Shown piece by piece: positions 32,901-41,744 of a stretch of DNA of 64,000 nt. The DNA lies in the NCBI GenBank assembly GCA_030272585.1, contig BSYQ01000002.1, positions 8,122,001 to 8,186,000 of the forward strand, given 5' to 3'. Under the pieces are notes generated by a model. The model made no database searches and was not told the origin of the DNA. It saw only the letters and a program-made list of their open reading frames with translations. The stretch is from Bryopsis sp. KO-2023. Taxonomy: Eukaryota > Chlorophyta > Ulvophyceae > Bryopsidales > Bryopsidaceae. The stretch's first letter is position 1. Every line of letters begins with the position of its first letter. The position numbers and the translations under genes are program-made.

Positions 32901-34042
32901 CTATCCCAGACCAGAAATGGGAACAAATTACGACGGATTTGGTTACAGACCTCCCGTTTTCCCATGGCTTCACAGCAATCGCAGTCTTTGTAGACCGATT
33001 GACGAAGTATGCGAGGTTTGTACCCTGCAACAAAACTATCACGGCGCCGGAATACGCAAAGCTGTTCGTGGAGAACATATACAAACACTACGGACTGCCT
33101 AAAATCATAGTTTCGGATCGGGACCCAAGGTTCACAAGTCTCTTTTGGACCTCCCTTTTCAAGACTTTAGGTACTCAACTCCGGATGAGCACTGCATACC
33201 ATCCCCAGACGGATGGGCAGTCAGAGGTCACCATCCGGGTGTTAGAGGATTTCCTGCGTCCGTACGTGGAACGGTACCCAGACCGTTGGGTGGATTATTT
33301 GCCGACGGCTGAGTTTGCCGCAAATAATTCACGAAATGTCTCCACGGGCTACGCGCCAGCCCACTTACTGTATGGACAGAATATGGGACAGATAGTTGTT
33401 GCTAGGAAGAAAGTTCGAACGGGTGAAGAATCGGAAATGGCGGCTGAGATGGTCCGTAAGATGAACGACCAGATGCGAACGGCAAAAGCCAAGTACGCAG
33501 AGGCACAAAACCGCATGTGCACCTCAGCAAACAAACGTCGTAGGGCAGTGGATTTTCAGGTTGGAGACGAAGTGCTGGTGAAAAGCAAGTTTATTCCCCT
33601 TGCTTCACTTCAGAAAATCCCTCCGAAAATCCGCCGACGTTTTGTTGGTCCATTCCGGGTAGCGTGTCGAATAGGCGCAGTTGCCTACCAACTCGAACTA
33701 CCAGAGCACTGGAAAATCCATTCAACTTTCCATGTGTCAAAGTTGAAGGCTTACTCTCGGCTTGATGACGATCAGCGAGAGATAGAAGTTCCGGAGGGGG
33801 AACTAGTGGATGGAACCATCGAGTTCGAGGTCGAGCGCATCCTTAGAGATCGGGGCACTACTCGCAAGGAGTACCTGGTCCTTTGGAAGGGCTACGCCTT
33901 GATGGAGTCCACCTGGGAGCCAGAACGCCACCTGGCCAATGCCCAAGACTTGCTTCAGGAGTACTTAGCCAACAAACCGGAGAACCGACAAGCGACCCAG
34001 TCTAAGAGAAAGACTAGGGCCCAACGCAGAACCCGAACCTAA
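29972..34042 (+). CDS. pol: Chromovirus Pol polyprotein with chromodomain
   Basis: Pol has 1,356 residues. The N-terminus is basic. The aspartic protease motif is YVDCGATENYI (about residue 187), so the usual D-S/T-G is D-C-G. Reverse transcriptase follows, with LDDFVVVFIDDILVFS (FIDD catalytic box, about 570), then RNase H (TDASGTAYGAVL, about 719; DALSR at its end). The integrase zinc finger is HH..CPTCQ (about 917-960) and the catalytic triad lies in TTDLVTD, SDRDPRFTS and DGQSEVT. The C-terminal chromodomain, FEVERILRDRG..LVLWKGY..STWEPE (about 1,284-1,325), normally targets insertion through modified histones. No stop or frame break is seen. The start is the ATG overlapping the gag stop. 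Confidence 0.95.
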   Translation: MNRAQTRSAKRKRARRHRYKQRRKLLRKEREAQKAHENKRALGEKEKNATQGAEESIMSATLEARSSKCSTLARTSSDASSESVNSVHGDLGSPEGTEDSVSLPPQGTKRIPEGKAPEKDPEKPATRSPPTDESAAPVQGTGRGPEVEEGQHSPSERILPLGGPSHMKFMGYEIQARLGGVPISAYVDCGATENYINKKLSARLKLPTTGCQKGVTLADGTLCSLDQRCENLQIRMGTYTTTLSADVFPNLSYDLILGLPWLMQTNPKLDFASGTLKVPVGAGWTTVPMKERPSDYLQLLTPEIESISAKKIFSLVKNSPEVDQAYLVVVRNTTPEDMSHLMHYPYPGIPEEQLNATGTTPAYLQTDVEKVMHPGIDPKIKTILTSFKDVFPKDLPPGIPPVRKGHEFKVDLEDEQMTPIHRPLYKLSPAELDEVRTQVDYLLEQRKIRPSESPWGAPILFVPKKDGGLRMCVDYRWINAFTVKNRYPLPLPEELMDRLAKAKIYTKIDLRSGYWQFPVRPKDTPKTAFRTRYGHFEFLVCPFGMTNCPAQFQTMVQDLLGEFLDDFVVVFIDDILVFSNSVEEHVEHLKLVFERLRKHKLYAKASKCEIGVSETDYLGYHLSGKGLQPMQDKVEAIQRWKELTSVTDVRSFLGMVSYYRKFIPEFARIASPLTDLTKKDTVWEWGPNQRNAYNELKDRISRAPILLLPDPAREYTVITDASGTAYGAVLTQDHGKGLQPIAYLSRRLKPAETRYSAYERELGAIAYALAQWRHYLEGCDGGVKVLTDHKPLTHFMSQSTMSRTQTRWLNSGFFQSIRPKIVYIQGKANVLADALSRSLPGQTDQINNLSTWEVAEKEAWKEALRADEKLKPIFEKTERGVSPQYQLEDGFLYYTRTETSPSLLVVPEAFQKRILAEHHDVPSAGHVGADRMTEILTRSYWWKGVGLDIKAYVKTCPTCQLNKSDLQRQKGLLQPLPIPDQKWEQITTDLVTDLPFSHGFTAIAVFVDRLTKYARFVPCNKTITAPEYAKLFVENIYKHYGLPKIIVSDRDPRFTSLFWTSLFKTLGTQLRMSTAYHPQTDGQSEVTIRVLEDFLRPYVERYPDRWVDYLPTAEFAANNSRNVSTGYAPAHLLYGQNMGQIVVARKKVRTGEESEMAAEMVRKMNDQMRTAKAKYAEAQNRMCTSANKRRRAVDFQVGDEVLVKSKFIPLASLQKIPPKIRRRFVGPFRVACRIGAVAYQLELPEHWKIHSTFHVSKLKAYSRLDDDQREIEVPEGELVDGTIEFEVERILRDRGTTRKEYLVLWKGYALMESTWEPERHLANAQDLLQEYLANKPENRQATQSKRKTRAQRRTRT

Positions 34043-36003
34043 ACAGGGATCATTACCACCCTGGTCACGTTTTACTTGAGACTATCTTTCTAGCTAGGAG
34101 AAACAGCTTAAGTAGAGGAAGTCGATCTGGAACACAATCCAAACGGGATACCAGAAAGACTTAGGAAAAGAAGCGCCAAGAAGAACTCGCAGAAAAGCCT
34201 AAGGAAAAGTATCCATCTTTTCTAGCGAACGGGCAGCACTCTTTTCCCGTGATTAGGACTGTGGAGGTTTGTAGGACGGGTCAGGGGTCAGTTCTAACTC
34301 CGGAAAGGCTTACCTAAGGCACAGACCACACGCTTGTAGCGAATGACGGCGGGTGATGGCGACATTGGATCAAGTGATGGGTTAATGTCGGACCTGTACG
34401 TCACGTGCTTGTGCCACAGGTGAGACTGAGTGGACTAAGGCAAGTTGGGGTAGCATCAAACAGGCGTAAACCCGCGAGGCGATGGTGACCTCAATAGAGT
34501 GTTACATTGCCTAAGTGCGTTAGTTAATACGCCTAGCGTATCTTAAGCGGTAAACTCATCAATTCGTCCTGACATTTCTCAGGCGCGCATACGGAAAAGG
34601 TGGAGACTAAACAGAAACCGAGCGCAGACCGGAAAAAGAGAATGTCAAAGCACAGCCCGATCATGTGGCGCGGTGGTGATAAGGCGGACAAAGGGAAGGA
34701 GTTGAGTGGGAAGAGGAAGACAGTGAAAAAGACGCAAGCGGAGGCGGCAAGAAAGGCGGGAGCCTTGGCGGAAAAATTGCCGGAAAAAACCTTGCCGACG
34801 CTTGTCCACCCAACAAACCACCGGAACCCCTTGTCCCACCACCACACCTAAAAACTCTCTTAACGCCAGGAAAAAAAAAAAAAAAAAAGAAAGAAAGGCT
34901 GGCAAGCAGACAGCGTTAGCACGACTTCAAAACTTTGAAGCTTCGTTGCTGAAGGGCACTCCAAAGCTCGCGATCCACCCACCGGAAAAACCTAGTTCCA
35001 GAACAAGAAAAATACTCGACCGGGACTCCGACCCGGCGATGGTCCTAGCCCGATATCAACGGTGACAGGACGATGTGTTGGAACTACGTGCAGAACGCGA
35101 CGCTCAACGCGCGCGGGCGGATCAGGCAGAGCAGCCGCTGAGCAAATTCAAAAGCGTCGCTAAACGACTTTGCGACCAAGTGTCCGGGCTCGAACACGAA
35201 CTGGACATTGCGCAGCAAGCAAGGGGCACAGCCGAACAGGAGTTGCGACAAATGCAAAAGGAGCTTGACACTGCCAACCAGGCCAAGAAAAGCTTCAAGC
35301 GCAAGTCGCGAAACAGCAGCCACACCTTGTGTCCACGGCGACTACGAACGATGTTATCGGACAAGGTGTTGGAACTGCTGCTGCTATCAGAGATGGAGAG
35401 GAACCCGTGTATCATGGCACAGGAAGCGTACCGGTTAACCACCGGCTGGCCGGATATGATTACGGGTGGTGAACAAAACTCTGGATCGAATTAGGAGTCG
35501 AGCACCGGGGACACTTTCCGGTACCTGATTTGCCAGAGGAGCTGCAAGACAACCCACAACCAAGGCGCATACGCGACCTGACCGAGGGAAAGGATGACGA
35601 AAAAACACGGCGAACCGGCAAAAGAATATGAGAAACAAGCCGAGTACGAGAAACAAGGCGAATTACCAGACCCGGGAACAGAACCAAAACCAGACGACGA
35701 TAAAAAGTCCGTCGGAGCCAAGCTCAAGTTCATCAAGATGCACTTTGGAGTTGGAGAAAAACGCAGACCAAGAAACCGACCAAGCACGAGACCAAGCTAG
35801 AGATCAAGCCTCGAGACAGGACGGGGTTTTAATTGCAGGGTTTTTCATAGCACTGGTTTGGGACTTTTCGTGGGATTAATAGTGGTTTAGTTTGACGTTT
35901 GTTTGGGTTTTTGTTGGGGTTCATTCGGGTTTCTTTTCTAGTTTAGTTCGACCTTTTTCTTTCGCACTTCCTAGGTTGTGACGGGTGTGGACACCCTCTC
36001 GTG
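34043..36003 (+). other. Long post-pol region of the chromovirus with broken coiled-coil frames
   Basis: Two kilobases between pol and the polypurine tract hold several plus-strand frames with coding character. The clearest is QDDVLELRAERDAQRARADQ, followed by heptad-rich EHELDIAQQARGTAEQELRQ and MQKELDTANQAKKSF (35,075-35,330). It is in frame with an upstream piece (34,802-35,065) separated only by one TGA. Further down WIELGVEHRGHFPVPDLPEE (about 35,480-35,530) and a lysine-rich frame at 35,594-35,800 lie in shifted frames. A poly-A run at 34,869-34,888 may mark one shift. I infer a third, accessory gene in env position that is broken or spliced. No envelope features such as a signal or membrane segment are seen. 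Confidence 0.5.
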
Positions 36004-36018
36004 GGGGGGGGGACAAAT
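36001..36018 (+). other. Polypurine tract of the chromovirus
   Basis: GTGGGGGGGGGGACAAAT stands directly before the right LTR. It is the expected plus-strand primer site of an LTR retrotransposon. Confidence 0.75.
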
Positions 36019-36179
36019 TGATAGTGTGAGTGCGTGGGTTTTGGGTGTAGTACGACTTAGGATGTACGACAGGGTTTAAAGGGCAGGGGGCCCTCCTGTA
36101 AAAATTATTCCTAGTGATCTCTCTCTCTCCTTGTGTGTGTGTGTGTGTGCCTGTGTCTCGGGGGCCTACGGCCCTAACA
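36019..36179 (+). repeat. 3' LTR of the chromovirus
   Basis: The 161-bp copy is identical to the 5' LTR as far as I can compare by eye. It is followed by the second ATATG. Confidence 0.93.
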
Positions 36180-36184
36180 ATATG

Positions 36185-36250
36185 CGAGATGCTGGTGATG
36201 ATGTTTATGGATCGACCCCTGTCGATGATGGCGGGGGGATGCAGCCATGA
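36185..36250 (+). pseudogene. LINE ORF1, 3' end separated by the chromovirus
   Basis: After the second ATATG the ORF1 frame resumes as RDAGDDVYGSTPVDDGGGMQ and stops at TGA 36,248-36,250. Joined to the 5' part it would give a protein of about 568 residues. The stop overlaps the ORF2 start (ATGA). Confidence 0.88.
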
Positions 36251-39200
36251 GTCGACCTCAAACCGGACCCTCTCACGGCAGTGGGACTCTGATGAGGGGG
36301 TTCAGTGATAGTACACCAAGGGATGGATATGACATCGGGTTTTCTGTTGAATCTGTTGAATCTACAGACCTCCGGGTGGTGCAATGGAATTTACGGCGGG
36401 GAATTGCTGGGTTGGAACATTTACTGCATGCACGGGAACTGGAGGGTTCTCTTCCGCATGTTTTGCTGATCCAAGACCCTCCTTTCGAGTTGCTTACGGG
36501 GAGGCGTGTGTGGGGATATGAGAGTATCAGGCCGAATGTGGCTGACGAGGAGATTAAAGCTATGATTTTGGTACGAACTGGATTGTCTTGTGTGAGATTG
36601 TTTTCAGATTCAGGTCGAGTGTGTGGAACGTCGGTTCGGACTCGCTCGGGACCAGTCTGCTTGGTCAGTGTTTACATCAAGTACGGAAACGGTGCTGGAC
36701 TTTCGGAACTCTCGGATCTAACGGGATATTGGAGGCAATCACATCGGGATCGTATTATCCTCTCGGGGGACTTTAATGCCCAATCGTCTCTTTGGGGTCC
36801 TCCTACTACTGTGCAAAATGCGGTCGGGTCCAAGGTTGCTGCGTGGATGGATGAACATCAGTGGGTTACAATCAATGATTGGCCTTCACCTCCCACTTTT
36901 CGAGCACATACAGGGGACGATTTCTGGTTGGATGTGACGTTCTCCCCCCCTGCATTCTCTCACGAGATTACCGATTGGCTGGTGGTAAATGATTTCACCT
37001 TTTCGGATCACAACAGAATTGAATTTCGGCTTCAAGGCACACAGGTGGTCCCTTCCCCCATCTTGGCCAGGGACTGGAAGCATGTTCAGTGGGATCAAGT
37101 CATTCCACAACTACAACAGGAGCTGACTCAACAAGCCCTCTTCCCTCCACAGTGGGATTCTATTCGGTCGACTCAGGACGTCGATCACTTCATCACCCAG
37201 CTCCAGGCGACAACAAGCTCTATCCTGGACTCTCAAATCCCTCTCAAAGCTATCCCACAGAAACGGAAGTCCTGGTGGTGTCGTGATTTGACGACTATGT
37301 CGAAATGCCTTAAAAGATCTCTACGGAGACTGGAACGTATGTATAAACGGTGGGGGGTCAAGCCAGCGCACCTCGTTGCTGACATTGCAGTGCTACGCAG
37401 ACAGATCAAGGATAGGATTCGACAAAATAAGTGTGATGCATGGCGGCGTTTTGCGTCCTAGACGGATTTCTCGAACATGTGGGAGAAATATCAGCGTATT
37501 ATCAAGCCCAGGACGGCTGTCGACCTTTCGTTCATCAAGGATCCCCAAGGCCAGTTGCATACTGCACCTCGCGCAATTTCTGAGGTACTGGCGGCAAAAT
37601 TCTTTCCAACAAATTCGGATGCATTCACGACAGATCATGCACAAATTGAGGGCGATATGAAATCATGGTTGGCATCGATATCGGGAGATGATTGTCCGGC
37701 AGTCACTCTCGATGAGGTTCGGAGGGCTGTTTTTCGAGGAAAGGCTTTTGGTGCGGCTGGACCGGATGGCATTCCGAATATTTTTCTCCGACATGCTTTT
37801 TCCATCTACGGTCCTATTTTGTGCAGTTTGTTTTCAAAGTGCTTGGGTCTCTGTTATCATCCGACGTCGTGGAAGATGGGGAAAGTGGTACCAGTGCCCA
37901 AGGTGTCTAGTCTTACTGGATCAGTCAAGGAGTTGCGTCCCATTTCGCTTCTCTCTTGCGTTGGCAAGGTTTTTGAATCAGTGGTGAACGAGAGACTTAT
38001 ATGGTGGTTGGAGCACCACACGAAGCTTTCTTCTCGACAGTATGGCTTCAGGTCCCAGGCAGGAACCTCCCAAGCTCTCCTCCAATTAACATCTGATATT
38101 GAGGCTGGAGTCCGAGATGGTCAAATCGCGGCGCTTGCCAGTTTGGATGTACAAGCCGCTTTTGATTCGGTGTGGAGCTATGGGCTGTTATTTCGCTTGC
38201 GAGCATTGGACGTGCCGAACTACATTGTGGGGTGGGTGCACTCTTTTTGCTCGGGACGTCGAAGTTCTCTGGAGGTCCAAGGCTGTGTGTTCGGATTTGA
38301 TGTGGATGGCGGAACGCCTCAGGGCTCACCAGTCTCGCCCACTCTTTTTATCGCCTTCATCGATGGTTTGTTGGAGCTCTTACCGAGCGATATTGCCTCA
38401 GCATTCGCTGATGATCTGTTGGTATATGTGCTTTCGATGACGTCTCGACAAGCGGCTGGTGACTTAACGTCCGCTTTGAGTGTGGTGTTTGGATGGTGCG
38501 AGAAATTCAGGCTCAAGCTTAGTGCGCCCAAATGCAAGAGCATGATGATTTCGGCTGCTGGGGGAGGCTCCATGCCTGATATTAAACTTGGACCCAATTC
38601 TCTGGAGCAGGTCTCTCAGTTACGCTACTTGGGAGTGATATTGGACGATTCCCTTTCGTTTATCCCCCACCTCCAGGGCAACCTTCGGAAGTGTCGAGAG
38701 AGACTTGGTAAGCTCTGGCGATTAGTGGGGTCGTTCTGGGGTCCACCTCAAGAGGTGCTGAGCATATTGTATCGAGCGACGATTGAATCCATCATGATGT
38801 ATGGATGCGAAATCTGGGGCAAGCTGATGGCTCAACCGAAATGGATACAGGAGTGTGCTAAGGTGGTACGCCTCGGGGGCATCTACATCTCTGGGGCATT
38901 GAGGACGTCGTCCCACAATGCCGTGAATGCGGTGTCTGGTCTGCTACCACCACAGGTTGCTTTTCGCATGCGCCTACTGCGAACTGGCTTTCGCCTGCAG
39001 AGCTACGATCAGGGTCATTTGGGTCTCACTTGGGTGCCTCGTACGGAACGACTGGGACTGTCGTCGAGCAAGTGGGCTTTTGTGCGAGAGATGCAAACGA
39101 TGTGTAGAGATATGGCGGTGCGCCCTACCGATGTCATCGTTGCTCGGAAGATCCCCTTCGGAATACCTCCATTTGATCCTCTGGCGTCTTTTTCTACGAG

Positions 39201-40173
39201 GGCAGACTTGGGTGTCCCTACCTCACGTTTTGAAATATGCTGTCAACATGAGGGTTTGGATGGTGGGCTCCAGTGGCAATTCCAATCGGCTGGAGGGGGA
39301 TCTGTGTTGCGTTCGGACATTTTTGGGTGTGTCGCCAGCTTTGATCCGTTGGTGGCTTTCCTATTCGTGTTGAGGGAGGGGCTGAGTCAGGCTTTCGCAG
39401 CCAATCTGACTTTTGGGAGCGTGCTGGGGATCACAGGATGTCCAGGTTTTTGGGGCGAGATTATGCGGAGGCGAAACTTACTGCAGCTCACTTTGGAGGT
39501 ACAGCACTTGCTACTCCGGATTGTGCGCCAAGGATGCCACCTAGTTTGGCTTCAGGATTATGCGAACCCTGCAGATGCTGCCAGGACGGTTGAGATTATT
39601 ACATCTCACATATCAGCTCGCTCTTTCCCGATGCCGTTGGAGGTCGGGTTGCGGATCGACAGGGTGGTACCTTTCATGAAAGTTGGGGGCATTTTACAGA
39701 CTCGACGCTTCTTGGCAGCGATGGATACTGGTGAGGGACTCAGGGTGACTGGCTACGATTTTGAACTGCATACCCCCATTGGTGCTGGCCTTTCGCGCCG
39801 CCGAGGTTCCTTGCTGACCCAATTCTGTATCGATCACTTCCCATGCAAGCTCTACCTCATGCGTTTTAAGCTTTGTACGGGATCGCTGTTGTGTGCCTGT
39901 GGATTGGAGGAGGAAAGTCGGGACCATCTGTTGTATCGATGTCCATTATTGCAGCCAGGCCGAGATCGATTGGAGGCCCAGGTACCCTCGCTCAATTGGG
40001 GTGATCTCCTTCGAAATCGTAATGCTCTTGGAGAGTTTCTGGAAGGGGTGCAGGGACTGTGGCGCATGACGAGTCGAACGTGGGGACGGGATCTTTTGTC
40101 ACAAGCGACGGCCGGGCGGTGTGGACTTCGGCATTGGGGGAATTCAGCTGTTGGTAATGGTGCTGCTCGGTGA
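36247..40173 (+). pseudogene. LINE ORF2: AP endonuclease and reverse transcriptase, one TAG inside
   Basis: The frame spans 1,309 codons including the stop, with a single TAG at 37,459-37,461 between the endonuclease and reverse transcriptase parts; both sides are in the same frame. The endonuclease shows VVQWNLRRG, LLIQDPP (Asp where Glu is usual), LSGDFNAQSSLWG and SDHNRIEF. The reverse transcriptase shows GPDGIPN, RPISLLSCVGKVFE, YGFRSQAGTSQA, LDVQAAFDSV, GTPQGSPVSPTLF, FADDLLVYV and YLGVILDDSLSF. The C-terminus carries the Cys/His finger CACGLEEESRDHLLYRC. Such proteins nick target DNA and prime reverse transcription there. No RNase H domain was recognised. The TAG makes this copy defective unless it is read through. 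Confidence 0.9.
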
Positions 40174-40620
40174 GTCGAATATGGGGATGGGACATTTCGT
40201 CACAGGAGATGGCTGGGAAAAAAGGAATTCGACATGGAGGGACTTGGGAGGTCGGTGCTGGTGCTGGGATTCAAGAAGGAGTATCGGGAAACTATTGGTT
40301 GTTGACTTCCAAGACAGTGGGGAATGGGAAAGGGGCTCCGAGTGCATGTTTGAGATTTGCTTTTGCTTTTGTGTTGTCATAAGAGGCTAACTATTTTTTC
40401 TCTACTTTTTCTTTTTTCTTTTTACCACTGGGAGTGAGGGGCTCTTGTTTTTCCATTTTTGATACGAAAATTGTGTATTTTTCTTGTGATTTATAATTCG
40501 TGTTGGGCAAGGGAATGATGTTGGCAGGGCCCTCGAACAATATTACATTTTGGGAGTGATATGCGTATTTCGCCAAAACTCCGTCACTGTAAGAATGATT
40601 AACAACAACACACACACACA
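40174..40620 (+). other. LINE 3' UTR ending in (AC)n
   Basis: The region after the ORF2 stop contains GGGAGTGATATGCG and CACTGTAAGAATG shortly before the (AC)n tail. The same signature ends the truncated copies at 23.6-23.8 kb, so it defines the 3' end recognised by the LINE machinery. Confidence 0.65.
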
Positions 40621-41741
40621 GACTTCTGTGTTTCCATGGATTTCGCGTGCGTGGATTCGGCGGTGGGGTTTCGACCTGTCGACGGCATTTCCACCCAGAA
40701 ACCCGATTTTGGGCCGTTTGCGGTGGTCATTCACTGAAAAAAACGCTCATCCTTGCTGGGTACTGTGGAAAGTTTGGGGGGTTGCAACGATTTTCACAGG
40801 AAGACGGTTATGCTCATAGCATGACTAATAATGTTATTATTCTTTTCCCCGTGCCCCTGCAACTAATATCCGTTTTTCCTGTTCTTTCAGGAAAAAGTGC
40901 ATTTGTGGAACCCACTGGAAGGAATATCCTCAGCTACCACCACCCCTGGAAAAACTTCATTTTTTGGGGCTGATTTTTTTTCACGCCCAAAGAAGGATGC
41001 TGTTCGGAAAGGGTGGACGCTGGATTGTTGTTTTCGACCAAATTTTGTTTTGGTTTTGAAAAAAGCTTCAGAGTTTCTGGGGAAACCTTCCCCCCCCCAG
41101 CATGATCGACTTGGAAGACAGGACTGTCATGGGGGAAAGTGTTCTGGTTTTGTTACTTTTGCAAAAGGGGGAAATGAAAATGGAGGAGGCTTAGGGAATT
41201 ATACTTAGGGTATCGATAGGCCTCGGTTTCTGCTCCGAGTTTTGTTAAGCAGGCGATATTGTGCGTCAATCAATCTCTTGTAAGTCTTTTTTTTTGTGAG
41301 GTTCCTGTCAGTTTACTTCGATTGTGGTCGAGCCAAGCCGAAGTCGAACCAGAATCTGTGGTGGCCATCCACAAAGCGCTGCGAACTTCCCGTGGGGAAA
41401 CGCCGCGACCGCCGCCGTGAGAATTTCCTCGCAAGAAAACAAAAGCTTTTGGGCACTTTCCCACGAGAACTCCAGAGAAACGAAAGGGAGGGACCGGCGA
41501 GTCGTCTGGCTGGGAGCTCGAAGTGTTTTTAGAGGCCTTTTTCGTCACGCAGCGACCCCCTCTGTGTTGCCTTCATCAGAATGCACCACCCTCATAGGAG
41601 CGTACTGAGAACATCCCCCCACAGTTGACCCCATAGTCATTCTTATTTCCGTTGGGCGCGCGCGTTTACTGAGCGCATCCCGACAGTGAACCTCATAACC
41701 TCATGTAATTTATGTTTGTTTGTTTGTTTGAACCTCATAAC
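40621..41741. other. Intergenic between the LINE and the CACTA element
   Basis: No gene is recognised. A stretch at 40,840-40,990 has an intron-acceptor-like tract (ttctttcag) followed by an open frame, but without a recognisable product. At 41,710-41,730 there is a (TTTG)n run immediately left of the CACTA element. Confidence 0.4.
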
Positions 41742-41744
41742 CAT

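Larger units (their letters stand above)
26255..36179 (+). mobile_element. Ty3-type chromovirus LTR retrotransposon, intact and recent
   Basis: The element is 9,925 bp, with two 161-bp LTRs that I find identical, a primer-binding site, a polypurine tract, a gag frame of 937 residues and a pol frame of 1,356 residues. Pol order is protease, reverse transcriptase, RNase H, integrase, chromodomain. Integrase after reverse transcriptase places it in the Ty3 group, and the C-terminal chromodomain in the chromoviruses. Identical LTRs and open gag and pol imply a very recent insertion, possibly still mobile. About 2 kb between pol and the right LTR is unusual (see the separate entry). Confidence 0.95.
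24491..40620 (+). mobile_element. Full-length I/Jockey-like LINE, interrupted by an LTR retrotransposon
   Basis: The element begins immediately after the (AC)n tail of the previous copy and ends in (AC)n at 40,606-40,620. It has a short 5' leader, ORF1 with zinc knuckles, ORF2 with an AP endonuclease and reverse transcriptase, and a 3' UTR of about 430 bp. The stop of ORF1 and the start of ORF2 overlap as ATGA. A 9.9-kb chromovirus sits in the last codons of ORF1 with an ATATG duplication; removing it restores ORF1. One in-frame TAG breaks ORF2. The clade is uncertain: the domain order and the C-terminal Cys/His finger fit the I/Jockey group. Confidence 0.9.
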
